The notes beneath the pieces were generated by a model. It saw only the letters and a list, made by a program, of their open reading frames with translations. It was not told the origin of the DNA and did not search any database. From a virus: a stretch of 53,292 nucleotides of DNA. The number at the start of each line of letters is the position of its first letter. The stretch's first letter is position 1. A program made the position numbers and the translations under genes. The stretch spans positions 1-53,292 of the IMG/VR virus record IMGVR_UViG_3300045977_000215; one strand, given 5' to 3'. Below are positions 33,201 through 41,212 of the stretch, piece by piece.

Positions 33201-33624
33201 GCGCGGTGGCGAGTACAAAGCCTACGGCGATTACGTCACCACCATGCGCGCGTTCATGCTGAGCCTAGAGGACACGCTGGTCCTCCGGACCACGGTCCCG
33301 CTGGCGCCGACCTTCGTGAGCACGACGGCAGTGACGTGGGACGCCAACGAGCTGGAGACCTTCAGCGTGGCGACGGCCGGGAGTCCACCCGCCGCCATCA
33401 CGCTTGATGCCGGATCGCTCCCGGCTGGGACGGCGCTGCTGAGCAACGGAGACGGCAGCGCGGTCCTCGGGGGCGTGCCGACCGTGACCGGCACGTTTCC
33501 TATCACGCTTCGCGCGACGAATTCAGCCGGGACTGTCACCCAAGCATTCACGATCCATCTGGGCGCGGCCCCGCCGAGTCCGACGCTCGTGACCAGAAAA
33601 CTATTGCTCGGAGTAGGAGCGTAA
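27241..33624 (+). CDS. Giant multi-domain tail fibre with Fn3 repeats and glycoside-hydrolase-like region, 2127 aa
   Basis: Seen in order: N-terminal beta domain (1-225); two glycine-rich MTSSG linkers (near 235 and 440); a LamG/concanavalin-like domain (about 470-700); three fibronectin-III-like domains (about 704-1000; ATITWTTEVNATSRVEYG, GLTPNTVYQFRVKS); a region opening with RVEKIGDQWWFIDPEGY (near 1110) that resembles agarase-like (beta/alpha)8 enzymes, with YVTDEPDFIYGMSWEYE near 1547 as a possible acid-bearing active-site loop; a putative Ig domain near 2025-2107; and a C-terminal TRKLLLGVGA. A roughly 75-residue module is duplicated (30319-30540, 31516-31720). Likely binds and degrades a surface glycan. 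Confidence 0.78.
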   Translation: MAITVTLRSQTADATDASFYGIASVTPSSNKLSLLAVTSHRGTATPTVPTVTGCGLTWVQVATVTYNTLASADSRLTVFRAMGGSPTEGNIVADWSGVTQQCGLLSWAEADGVDTGGTNGSAAVVQAVTSASNAATSIGASLSPFGDGTNNAAWAVATHDGSVSAMTVTANGYTELGTQQTITAPNARIGSAWRVGDADPSFTWTANRDVAMIAVEIKAAATGVTGSGAVTFDGMTSSGEGSVGGGGGAAIDQGYDFRASEPYVTDADGEIWVGGGTANGWSTDDVNATDGSTGVDYRLAGSCWIENDGTQGTYSITLPSTGTFTIRIAAGAVSFASDEQFVQIQDDTTPVLTINQAAGYGIAQFYDATNTLRTSASDWVSNNASVDLTFTTTTLRILLGTAGSNPSTWSAIAHLHIFSAGGGGGGPVEGVGAVTWAGMTSSGSGIGPGGSSGKPAQGATVNAAHALAPVHCWLMDEATGRPHDIGTAALPPPSLDTPTWSTVGGFGAVTQWDGTKHTEYGTGNLLAGSTKFTIVLSAKPDATLGWNQTGAFLSKKVSAGSGFILMFGPSASGFTSSMWFEVGIGTTYGIDYGWYVPTPSGTQQQIIVAYDAARAAGDRVRLYIDGTQITDGHNGGSPVSVEGTPTVPSDTTTMIKLGEGAKWSETQDGKEFKGDLGYLYIINNFFPTAGEVASLASNPFPFARTSPLLTAISATGLTNTTATITWTTEVNATSRVEYGITDYAQSATDGALVTAHSMPLSGLTPNTVYQFRVKSTASSVTATSGHFSFQTTPTPAVLGPVLIDKLSSTKVRVSFASDIPTTAVVDYGVTVGYGSQVTDTTLQTLHRIMLSGLSAATPYHIRATVTTASLVSTLSPDRVFQTTIADIVAPAAITNLSVLANRIAQNGVRLRWTAPGSDGTTGRAATYTVKRSTAMINEGNFAAATTVAQTIDATMAGGTEEVIVPGLNPSTTYFFAVKTTDAEGNTSAVSNIPSTTTLAGRAAQDVWGGDTRIQSPTGINVGCTFSGVSTGMTSTVLTHAGASFPIDGRLVGKLICPNTAFVDAPPNNRQLWYRIASNTATTITIVGGPDGALTDHATSGNAYMITGVFRVEKIGDQWWFIDPEGYAYCHRGAVGVVDKFGGGFETTNVYTAIYLETAAGTKTANLRLEGASWAMDPAAAPGDVIDSSGVTCQAVNDKMYIGHSRPFAETYFQMSQVGVGGAIQWYYSISGGSGWQLLGVGGATGHPYNTLAFSGNANYTDQSWAFHISDTGTIQGNGQGYNGLRVSWFRPEQYPAPTDWAPVTLSGTDGVARYYLRGVVTTQFTTDPKVNACFDCTRQSQLIDLKYQGASVSIGQGLWDQMRGWGLTGCGYSSSYADYAMAAGLVRHAPIWHHTNVTYNAEPIVKNMYSQVPNSGSPDIGRSIYGVSTGLTATTLTDSTAPFGAVNSLVGKRMVPNTAADNSTFSYSYPIVSNTSTVVTISGGDTASMLDHATVGDQWKIAMEIGREQVDVWEPSLYDSAGDILNYPPSSPYVWWHFRPNPNVLFYVTDEPDFIYGMSWEYERTHMIYCVAASNPYRVENLKHGPVGGGDHRLFAKYAWRDYLRYKYKPAAESKTPLTRESTVPLYTYTGSADDNTALTNLNAAWNTAYTTWDTQSGSIAAGTNAWKWDNTTGTGFMDENGIHLVTTFPPLANGSVGAHVSYDNLEANCRTQAIYNDIRDFSALTASKYTYIVYDQLHARSPNLVASFFYGPSPEQARAINEYADIEWTSTSPLLTRAENAAANNTALPGHVVYRYLNDHERPLYYEVYTMCTQDSPINYGGVVSSVSYSSGTNRTEITWTLGQPLLIRNSVDKFIHVVESDTAHRIVDFVGTTLYVAGDQTAFVAVGNTIEVPDAIALAWGYPDWPKTHASAAAAERDELSSLVMTARAPDGTYPVAGISKWGFQDNPQMLGYETSAWGWNTSQFNAYDGIENVVPATKDANGVWRGGEYKAYGDYVTTMRAFMLSLEDTLVLRTTVPLAPTFVSTTAVTWDANELETFSVATAGSPPAAITLDAGSLPAGTALLSNGDGSAVLGGVPTVTGTFPITLRATNSAGTVTQAFTIHLGAAPPSPTLVTRKLLLGVGA

Positions 33625-33631
33625 AAGGGCC

Positions 33632-34342
33632 ATGGCCGACAATGTCACCGCGAACGCAGGGACCGGCGGCTCCACCTTCGCCACCGATGATATTAGCGGA
33701 GTCCACTACCCGCGGAGCAAGGTCGTCTGGGGCTCGGATGGCGTCGCGACGGATACAGCTGATAGCGGAGGATCGAGGCTCCCGGTCAAGGTCGGCGACG
33801 CGCTCCCGGCCGGCACCAACAACATCGGCGACGTCGACGTGCTCACGATGCCGGGCGTGGTCGGCGACGTGGCGCATGACGCCTCAGACTCGGGCAACCC
33901 GCTCAAGATCGGCGGTGTCGCCAGGACGACCGACCCGACTGCCGTATCCGCGGCCGGGGATCGCGTCAACTTCATCGGGGACACGCTCGGGAAACAGGTG
34001 GTGCTCCTGGGCGCGGTCCATGATCGCCACACGAACGGCAAGGGGACCTTCACCAACTCGACCGCGGCCGACCTGATCGCGGCGGCTGGCTCTGGCGTCA
34101 AGATCGTTATCACGAATGTCCTTGTCACGAATGCCCACGCGACGGTCGGCACCAAGGTGGAGATTCGGGACGGGACGACGATGAAGGTACAGGGGTTTGC
34201 GGCCGCTGGGGGTGGCGGCTTCGCGCTGTCGCCAGGCGTGCCGATCATGATCAGTACGGCCAACACCGCCATCACGGGTCGCTGCGCCACCACGGGCGCT
34301 GACGTGGACATCTTCGTCAGCGGATACACGATCAGCAACTAA
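33632..34342 (+). CDS. Virion surface protein, 236 aa (paralogue of 36624)
   Basis: Begins MADNVTANAGTGGSTFATDD, close to MADNLTVTSGNTGSW of the gene at 36624. A beta-rich protein with a C-terminal domain (KIVITNVLVTNAHATVGTKV) typical of small fibre or head-decoration proteins. It sits between the giant fibre and the baseplate hub, suggesting a tail-tip accessory role. Confidence 0.65.
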   Translation: MADNVTANAGTGGSTFATDDISGVHYPRSKVVWGSDGVATDTADSGGSRLPVKVGDALPAGTNNIGDVDVLTMPGVVGDVAHDASDSGNPLKIGGVARTTDPTAVSAAGDRVNFIGDTLGKQVVLLGAVHDRHTNGKGTFTNSTAADLIAAAGSGVKIVITNVLVTNAHATVGTKVEIRDGTTMKVQGFAAAGGGGFALSPGVPIMISTANTAITGRCATTGADVDIFVSGYTISN

Positions 34343-36426
34343 TGCACCTCACGCATCTCGTCCTCTACTCGTTTCTGTCGGGCGCCGGGGCGCCTGGCCT
34401 CACGCCTGTCGCGCGAGAGGTGCCGCAGAGCGTAGAGTTTCTCGTCCAAGTGGGCGACGTCCGCATCGGGACGTGGGCGCACGTCGGTGCGTCGTGGCTC
34501 CTGACGCCTGAGTTGTGGCTCACCACGCCGGACGCGTGGCTAAGCTTGCGCCCATCCTACCGGCCCGCGCTGCTCGATCCGGGCGTGGTGGAAGTGCGCC
34601 TGCAACGGACGTCGTACGGATTCCAAGACGTCTCCCTCTGGCGGTTCACCGTCGACAACCTCGACGGGCGGTACAACGCGCTGTGGAACGCGCAGGGCCA
34701 GCCTGTCACGCGGTGGCGCCACGATCGCCGCGCGAGCCCTCCGGTGACCATCGAGGAATTCACTGGCGTCCTCGATCGCGTGACCATCGGCGACGGGCGC
34801 GATCCCGGCATCCTCATCTGCGAGGCGACGAGCCAGGATTTGAGTGCGCTGGACACGCTGATCCCGGCGCGCCTGACGAGCACTGACCTCTTCGGCGAGT
34901 CGTGCCCCGAGCCGGGCGTGCCGATCAAGAAGGTCATCGGCGACGCGAAGAAGGTACGCCTGCCGTACGTGATTGACGACACCGTCCAGAGCATCTTTTG
35001 GTACGGGCCGCTCGAAGGCTCGGTCACCATCACGGCCGTGTACCGCAACCGCATCGGGACGGATCAGGTGGAGCAGCTCGACCCCTCCGAGTACGAGGTG
35101 GCGTACCACGAGACGCTGCGCTGGACCGCGGTGCGCACCTATCGGCGCCAGTCGGCCACGGGCGGGGGATTCCATGCGCTGTACGCCGACGTCTCGTCAC
35201 CGGCGACCGAGCGTAGTCCAGCCGTCGCGCTCGGGCTGCTGATGAATGATCCGACGTGGGGCTGTGGGCAACCCGTCGATTGGGCCGCCGTCATGACCGA
35301 GGCGGCGCTCCTGCCAGCGGAATTGCGCGTCGACGGCGTCATCGGGTGGGACGAGCAGCAGCGCCCGGCCCGCGACTACCTCGACTGGATACTCATGCTC
35401 CGCGGCGGCCGGCCGGTGCTGGATCGCGAGCGCGGCTGGCGCGCCGAGTTCGACTCGCTCGCGGCGACCGAATCTATGATGGTGCTCCGCGACGACGCCG
35501 GCCCCGGAGAGCGGACGCTGCTGGAGATCGGCCAGCGCGAGATGCCGCCACTGAACGAGCGCGTGAAGACGCTACGGCTCCGCTACGGGTGGGACGATCC
35601 CACGCAAGCGCTCCTCTACTCCGCGGCGGACCGGGCGGTGAGCGACAAGGGGCGCGTGGAGATCATCGAGAATCCGATGCTGAGCGACCCGACCTCGGCG
35701 GACCACGCGGCACACTACATCGCTCTCCGCAAGGGCGACGAGGCCGACCTGGTGCGGGACGCCGTGGTCCACGAAGGCGGCCGGCGCATCCGCCCGGGGG
35801 ACATCGTCCACGCGATCTGCCCGCAGCTCCAGATCGACGGTGAGGATCGCCTGGTGATCGGGGTGGCGCTCGACGCGGGCCGCCAGCGTCTCCACCATAT
35901 CCGGCACTCGCCGGCCAAGTACACGCACGTGGCGGGCGCGCTGCCGACGCCGCAGGTGCTGACGGCTGCCGGCGGCGCGCTCGTGGCGCCGTTCGGCAAC
36001 GTCAATACGGCCGCTGACGCCGTGGAGAACGCGGTGCGCATCGTGACCGCGGATCTCGAGGTTGCGGAGGTCGACTTCGCCGGAGACCAAGAGATTGTCT
36101 CCACCCTGTTCCAGTCCGAGGGCGGCGCGGTCATGATCTTCGCGTCGGCCACCATGCAGGACTTCGTGCCGAGCTCCGGGGCGCCGTCGGTCTCCATCAA
36201 GATCATCGTGGACGACTTCGCGACGCCGACGAATAGCGTGGTGACGCCGACCATGAGCCTGCCCGCGAGCTGGGCCGATCCGGCCGAGTTCCGGCACGCG
36301 CTGCTCGATATCGACGTGACGGTGCTCTCGCGCGGGACGCACAAGATCACGCTGCAAGGCGTCGGGGGTGGTGGCACGTGGACGGCGTTCGGCCCGCGTA
36401 TCACGATCGTGGAGTTTCGACGCTGA
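34342..36426 (+). CDS. Baseplate hub / tail-associated protein, 694 aa
   Basis: A large protein after the fibre genes. The N-terminal half (VEVRLQRTSYGFQDVSLWRF, NLDGRYNALW) looks like a hub domain, with a middle segment LNERVKTLRLRYGWDD and a phage-type IRPGDIVHAICPQLQIDGED region found in tail-tip proteins. The C-terminus is a beta sandwich. It would bridge the tail tube to fibres. No lytic active site was recognised. One-base TAATG-type junction with the gene before. Confidence 0.65.
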   Translation: MHLTHLVLYSFLSGAGAPGLTPVAREVPQSVEFLVQVGDVRIGTWAHVGASWLLTPELWLTTPDAWLSLRPSYRPALLDPGVVEVRLQRTSYGFQDVSLWRFTVDNLDGRYNALWNAQGQPVTRWRHDRRASPPVTIEEFTGVLDRVTIGDGRDPGILICEATSQDLSALDTLIPARLTSTDLFGESCPEPGVPIKKVIGDAKKVRLPYVIDDTVQSIFWYGPLEGSVTITAVYRNRIGTDQVEQLDPSEYEVAYHETLRWTAVRTYRRQSATGGGFHALYADVSSPATERSPAVALGLLMNDPTWGCGQPVDWAAVMTEAALLPAELRVDGVIGWDEQQRPARDYLDWILMLRGGRPVLDRERGWRAEFDSLAATESMMVLRDDAGPGERTLLEIGQREMPPLNERVKTLRLRYGWDDPTQALLYSAADRAVSDKGRVEIIENPMLSDPTSADHAAHYIALRKGDEADLVRDAVVHEGGRRIRPGDIVHAICPQLQIDGEDRLVIGVALDAGRQRLHHIRHSPAKYTHVAGALPTPQVLTAAGGALVAPFGNVNTAADAVENAVRIVTADLEVAEVDFAGDQEIVSTLFQSEGGAVMIFASATMQDFVPSSGAPSVSIKIIVDDFATPTNSVVTPTMSLPASWADPAEFRHALLDIDVTVLSRGTHKITLQGVGGGGTWTAFGPRITIVEFRR

Positions 36427-36608
36427 TGCCGTGCCCATCGTGCGGCTGTGGGACGAGCGACATGCTCTGCGCTTGGCACATCGAGCTGGTGGTGCCGTGG
36501 CACGAGTCGAACAAGATCATGTGCGATTTCTTCCACCGCGGCGTCGTGCCGTGCCGGCTCGCCGAGAGCGAGCGTGAGCCGGAGCACACGGCCCCGATGA
36601 GCCAGTAA
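36426..36608 (+). CDS. Small Cys/His-rich protein, 60 aa
   Basis: TGATG overlap with the hub gene. CPSCGCGTSDMLCAWH at the N-terminus plus two later cysteines gives a probable zinc site. An intracellular zinc protein amid tail genes is unusual. Function unknown. Confidence 0.6.
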   Translation: MPCPSCGCGTSDMLCAWHIELVVPWHESNKIMCDFFHRGVVPCRLAESEREPEHTAPMSQ

Positions 36609-36623
36609 AAAGGGGGGGCTGGA

Positions 36624-37004
36624 ATGGCCGACAACCTCACAGTGACATCCGGCAACACCGGGTCATGGACGGCAGCGACGGAGGACATTGGCGGCGCCCA
36701 TCACCAGCGCATTGTCCCGTATCTGCGGAGTAACGCGACGACGACCGGCTTCAACGCCACGACGTCGTCGAGCGCGGCGTTGGCAGCCAATACAGCACGC
36801 CGCGGGCTCATGATTCAGAATATGTCGGATACGGATGTCTTCGGCGCCTTCAATGCGACACCGGTCGCGACGGCCGGATCAGAGGTGGGCTTCCTGATCG
36901 CGGCGCGCGGATACGTGGAGTTCTTCACCATGGTCGACACGCGGGCGGTCAACGTCATTCATGCAGACGCAGGGAACAAGCGTCTGCTCATCACGGAGTG
37001 GTAA
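36624..37004 (+). CDS. Virion surface protein, 126 aa (paralogue of 33632)
   Basis: Preceded by a G-rich ribosome site. MADNLTVTSGNTGSWTAATE parallels the N-terminus of the 33632 gene. The domain ANTARRGLMIQNMSDTDVF is a jelly-roll-like pattern common in small phage receptor or decoration proteins. Probably attached to tail or head. Confidence 0.65.
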   Translation: MADNLTVTSGNTGSWTAATEDIGGAHHQRIVPYLRSNATTTGFNATTSSSAALAANTARRGLMIQNMSDTDVFGAFNATPVATAGSEVGFLIAARGYVEFFTMVDTRAVNVIHADAGNKRLLITEW

Positions 37005-39107
37005 ATGCGCAGAGTTCTCACGCTGTTGATCCTTCTGGTCGCGGTGTCGCCAGCCTGGGCGCAGGTGCAGTACGATCGGGACACTGCCGCGACCGCAAAA
37101 GACAAACTCGATATGGTCGGCTGCGTCCGACGAGACGCGACGTCGGGCGCCACCGTCACCACGGACGGGGACCGGGCGCCCTGCATCGTGGACGCGAACG
37201 GTATGCTGTGGGTCACGCTCGGCACCGTCGCGACCGCCATGCCGTACTCCACGAGCGGCACCCTCCAGAGCGCGGCCACGGCGAACGGCAACGGGACGAC
37301 GCTGGCCACCGCGAATCTCGTGGCGGCCGTGCTCACTGTCAACTGCGCCTCGTGCTCCGGCGGCACTACGATCAACTTCGAGGGGACGGAGGACGCCACG
37401 AACTTCGTGGCGCTCCAGGCGCACCAGCTCGGCACCAATACCATCGCCACGACCACAGCCACGGCGGGCCTGACCTATTGGCATCTCCCGGTGGCTGGCC
37501 TCCAGTCTATCCGGGCGCGCATCTCGGCCTACAGCGCGGGGACGGTGACGATCACGGGCCACACCTCGGCGAACGACACGCGGGCTCAGGTGATGAACGC
37601 GAACGTGGTGAACACGCCGACGGTAACGGTCGGAACCTTCCCGGACAACGAACCGTTCAACGTGGCGCAAATCAACGGCGCGACGCCGCTCATGGGCACG
37701 GGCAACACGGGGACGGGCTCGCTCCGGGTCACTATCGCCACGGACCAGGCGCAGTTGACAAACGCGCTGAAGGTCGATGGATCGGCGGTCACGCAGCCTG
37801 TAAGCGGGACCGTCACGGCCAACGCCGGGACAAACCTCAACACGAGCTCGCTCCTGACGACGTCGGCCCATGACGCGGCGTTCGGGACGGCGGGCACGGC
37901 GGATGCTCAGGTGCGCTCGATTCAGGGCATCGCGTCGATGACACCCGTCCAGGTGAGCCAGGCCACCGCCTCCAACCTCAACGCCACGGTGGTCGGCACG
38001 GGCACGCTGGCCGTCCAAGTGGACGGGGCGGCTCTGACCGCGCTGCAACTCATCGACAACCTACCCAACACCATCGGCTCGACGACCTCGGGCCAGAGCG
38101 GCGCCCTGGGGCTCGGCGCAGTCACCACGGCCGCGCCGACCTACACTACGGCGCAGACTCACCCGCTATCCCTCCAGACGGATGGCGCGCTACGGGTCGC
38201 CGGCGCAGTCTCATGCTCCAATTGCACCGGGAGCGGTGCCAGCCATACGGACGACGCGCTCTTCACCGTGGCGTCTGGCGCCGTGGCGCCAGCCGGCTTT
38301 CTCTTCGACGACGCCGGGCCGGACTCAGTGAATGAGGGCGACGTAGGCGTGGGGCGCATGAGCGCCAACCGGGTGCCCTACGCGACCATTCGCGATGCTG
38401 CCGGCAACGAGCGCGGCGTGAACGTGACGGCTGGCAACGCCCTGGTGGTCGACGGGTCTGCGAGTACGCAGCCGGTGAGCGGCACTGTCACCGTCGGAAC
38501 GTTCCCGGATAACGAGCCGTTCAATGTCTCGCAGATCAATGGCGTGACGGTCCTGATGGGGGCCGGCAATACCGGCACGGGATCGCAGCGTGTCACCGAG
38601 GCGACGGACAGTCAACTCTCGGCCGGGGTGGGCGCGACGGGCGACGCGGCGGCGACAGCTGGAAGCACCGGATCCGTCACCGCGAAGCTCCGGCTGATGA
38701 CGTCTCAGCTCGACGCCATGTCGACGACGTTGACTTCGATCGCCGCAGACCAGACCGGCGCGTCGGTCCACTACCGGACGAGCGCGGGCGCGACCGAAGA
38801 CGAGCACGAGATCAAAGGGACGGCCGGGCGTCTGTTCAGCGTCACGGTGACCAACACCAACGCCGCGGCGCGATATCTACGGTGCTACAACCTGACCGCG
38901 GCTAACACCACCCCGGGCACGTCCACGGTGTTCTTCGGGCTGGCCATCCCGGGCGCCACCACGGGCGCTGGCTTCACGACCAACTTCGGGCCGGCCGGTA
39001 TAGCGTTTGGCACGGCGCTAACCTGCGCATTTACGACCGGCGCGGCGGACACTGACGTTGCCGAGGTGGCGGCGAATGAGATCAAGGCCGTCTACGCGTA
39101 CAAGTGA
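37005..39107 (+). CDS. Secreted or signal-peptide-bearing fibre-like protein, 700 aa
   Basis: Residues 1-20 (MRRVLTLLILLVAVSPAWAQ) are a textbook Sec signal peptide with an AWA cleavage site. The rest is Thr/Ala/Gly-rich beta repeat. A block with VGTFPDNEPFNVAQINGA followed by GNTGTGS occurs twice (37627-37740 and 38491-38610), preceded or followed by PVSGTVT. A Cys pair (CASC, CSNC) appears in each half. The sequence type is that of phage fibre proteins, yet the signal peptide implies export across the inner membrane. It directly abuts the upstream virion gene. Confidence 0.75.
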   Translation: MRRVLTLLILLVAVSPAWAQVQYDRDTAATAKDKLDMVGCVRRDATSGATVTTDGDRAPCIVDANGMLWVTLGTVATAMPYSTSGTLQSAATANGNGTTLATANLVAAVLTVNCASCSGGTTINFEGTEDATNFVALQAHQLGTNTIATTTATAGLTYWHLPVAGLQSIRARISAYSAGTVTITGHTSANDTRAQVMNANVVNTPTVTVGTFPDNEPFNVAQINGATPLMGTGNTGTGSLRVTIATDQAQLTNALKVDGSAVTQPVSGTVTANAGTNLNTSSLLTTSAHDAAFGTAGTADAQVRSIQGIASMTPVQVSQATASNLNATVVGTGTLAVQVDGAALTALQLIDNLPNTIGSTTSGQSGALGLGAVTTAAPTYTTAQTHPLSLQTDGALRVAGAVSCSNCTGSGASHTDDALFTVASGAVAPAGFLFDDAGPDSVNEGDVGVGRMSANRVPYATIRDAAGNERGVNVTAGNALVVDGSASTQPVSGTVTVGTFPDNEPFNVSQINGVTVLMGAGNTGTGSQRVTEATDSQLSAGVGATGDAAATAGSTGSVTAKLRLMTSQLDAMSTTLTSIAADQTGASVHYRTSAGATEDEHEIKGTAGRLFSVTVTNTNAAARYLRCYNLTAANTTPGTSTVFFGLAIPGATTGAGFTTNFGPAGIAFGTALTCAFTTGAADTDVAEVAANEIKAVYAYK

Positions 39108-39889
39108 TGATGATGAGACGCCTACTACTCATATCGGCGCTGATCGTAGGATGTCCCGCGGCGGCATGGGCGGCAGTCGCCTTCGACGCCTTCGGCTACG
39201 AGCGGTGCATGGTGACAGGCGCCACGTGCACCAGCGACACATCGAACACGTACGCCATCACGGTAGGAGCCGGGTCTGAGCGACAGTTAGCGGTCTTTGT
39301 GTTCATCGGGTGCTCGTCTGCGAGTACGGCCCCGGCCATATCAGGCGTGACGTATGCCGGCCAGGCGCTGACCCAGATTGCCGCAGTGAATCCCCACCAG
39401 GCTCGTCGGGGGGAGCTGTGGGCTCTACCGGCCGGTACCGAGCCAACCAGCGGGACCAACAACGTGGTGATCACGCTCGCCGCAGCCCTCAGCACGAACT
39501 GCGGCGGGAACGGGTCAATGCAGAGTGGGGCGATCTCGGCGACAGGAGTAGACCAGACAACGACCTTCACCAGCAGCAATACGAACTCAGGCACGAGCAC
39601 CACGCCCACAGTCACCCTCTCCTCTAGCGGGGCGAATGACCTGGTGGTGCATGCGGTGTGCGCTGGAGACGGTATCACCAGCACAGCGGAAGGCACGGAG
39701 CGATGGAACGACGATAACACGCTCAGCAGTTGCGGCTCCTCTGGTGGAGCGACCGTGCCGGGTGGAGACACATCACTTGCATGGACCGTCCCGAGCGACT
39801 CGTGGATTATGCTCGGGGCATCCTTCAAGGCCTCCGGTGGGGCTGCGGCCGGAGCCAGTCGCCAAATGCTCCTCGGGGTAGGGCCATGA
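39107..39889 (+). CDS. Exported beta-sandwich protein with C-terminal LLGVG tail, 260 aa
   Basis: N-terminus RRLLLISALIVGCPAAAWA is a signal peptide (AWA cleavage; VGC could alternatively act as a lipobox). The body has the same domain pattern as the first 225 residues of the giant fibre (GVTYAGQALTQIA..., GATVPGGDTSLAWTVPSDSW). The C-terminus ASRQMLLGVGP matches TRKLLLGVGA of the giant fibre. Start ATG 39107 overlaps the previous stop as TGATG; GTG 39104 and ATGs at 39110 and 39113 are alternatives. Confidence 0.72.
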   Translation: MMMRRLLLISALIVGCPAAAWAAVAFDAFGYERCMVTGATCTSDTSNTYAITVGAGSERQLAVFVFIGCSSASTAPAISGVTYAGQALTQIAAVNPHQARRGELWALPAGTEPTSGTNNVVITLAAALSTNCGGNGSMQSGAISATGVDQTTTFTSSNTNSGTSTTPTVTLSSSGANDLVVHAVCAGDGITSTAEGTERWNDDNTLSSCGSSGGATVPGGDTSLAWTVPSDSWIMLGASFKASGGAAAGASRQMLLGVGP

Positions 39890-41199
39890 GCATAGCTGTC
39901 GCCATACTCCTGGGGCTGCTCGCGGCGGCGCCTGCCAGCGCGGCCGTCCTCGTGGCGGCGAGCTGCAGCAATGCCGATGTCCAGACCAAGGTCAATGAGG
40001 CATCGAGCGGCGACACAGTGCAGCTCCCGGCTCCCTGTACGCCGACGTGGTCGGCTAACGTCAGTATTCCGTCCACCAAGGGCATTACGCTCGACGGTGA
40101 CGGCGCCACCGTGGCCGGGAAGGGCGTGACGATCGCGCCCCATGCCACGGTCTCAACCCGAGTGACGAACTTCACATTCTCGGCCACCGGAGTTGAGGAT
40201 CTCATCAGAGTGACCGGGACGAGTCTTACCACGGCGCGGTGGCGCCTGGACCACGCGACCTTCACCGGCGACGCGCATCGGATGATCCGCGTCGATGCCT
40301 CGCCGGGCCTCATCGATCATGTGACGTTCACGGCGCTCGGCTGGGCGTCCGAGTTCATTCACGTTGAGGGGTGGGGCTCGTCGAGTAGTGCCGGGTGGAC
40401 GAACGCGCATACGCCCGGCAGCGACGAAGCGGTCTATATTGAAGACAGCACGTTTACGACCACGTCATCCGAGAGTGGCAATGCGTGGATACAATCCTAT
40501 TACGGTGCGCGGATCGTGTACCGATACAACACCTTCAACTACACAAAGACGGATGCCCACGGCACGGCCGGCAACATCGGGACTCGATGGTGGGAATTCT
40601 ACGGCAACACCTTTGATCTCGCGGGCGGCGCCAACCCTGGCGGGAGCGCGATGAATCTGCGGGCGGGCAGCGGGATTATTTTCGGCAACATCCGCGTGGG
40701 GAATCCTGGGCAGGTCGGGCTCTGCGAGGAAGACTCTGGCTACCCAGCGCTCTATCAGATCGGCCGTGGTCAAGATCAGTCCCTGTACCCCGCCTATGCC
40801 TGGAACAACGGCACATTCAGCTATGGTATCAATAGCTGCGAGGCGACGCCGGCTGCGAATATGGTGGCTTTGAATCGCGACGTGTACGTTGATACCGGCG
40901 CATCCTGCACCGCCGGTGGCGCCTGTACGACTGGCGTGGGGAGCGGCACCACGCTCCCGACGACCTGTACGACCAACACCGGATTTTGGAAGACGGACGA
41001 AGGCGAGTGGTGGGCGGCGAATGCCGGCAACGATGGCCGGCTCTACAAGTGTACGTCCACCAACACCTGGACGCTCTACTACACGCCGCTGATCTATCCG
41101 CACCCGCTCCAGGGCGTCGCAGGAGGCTCGCCGCAACTCCCACTCGCCACGACGCGCCCGGTAGTGTCGTCACGGCCGCTGGCGACGTCACGACCCTAA
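39886..41199 (+). CDS. Exported right-handed beta-helix protein (pectate-lyase-like), 437 aa
   Basis: MSIAVAILLGLLAAAPASAA is a signal peptide with ASA cleavage. The body shows beta-helix coil rhythm (STKGITLDGDGATVAGKGVT, YYGARIVYRYNTFNYT, GSGIIFGNIRVGN), the fold of polysaccharide lyases and phage tail spikes. At least eight cysteines (CEED, NSCEA, SCTAGGAC and others) suggest disulfides formed outside the cytoplasm. Probably a depolymerase or surface spike. It overlaps the previous gene by 4 bases (ATGA). Confidence 0.75.
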   Translation: MSIAVAILLGLLAAAPASAAVLVAASCSNADVQTKVNEASSGDTVQLPAPCTPTWSANVSIPSTKGITLDGDGATVAGKGVTIAPHATVSTRVTNFTFSATGVEDLIRVTGTSLTTARWRLDHATFTGDAHRMIRVDASPGLIDHVTFTALGWASEFIHVEGWGSSSSAGWTNAHTPGSDEAVYIEDSTFTTTSSESGNAWIQSYYGARIVYRYNTFNYTKTDAHGTAGNIGTRWWEFYGNTFDLAGGANPGGSAMNLRAGSGIIFGNIRVGNPGQVGLCEEDSGYPALYQIGRGQDQSLYPAYAWNNGTFSYGINSCEATPAANMVALNRDVYVDTGASCTAGGACTTGVGSGTTLPTTCTTNTGFWKTDEGEWWAANAGNDGRLYKCTSTNTWTLYYTPLIYPHPLQGVAGGSPQLPLATTRPVVSSRPLATSRP

Positions 41200-41212
41200 G
41201 GAGACCACGCAC

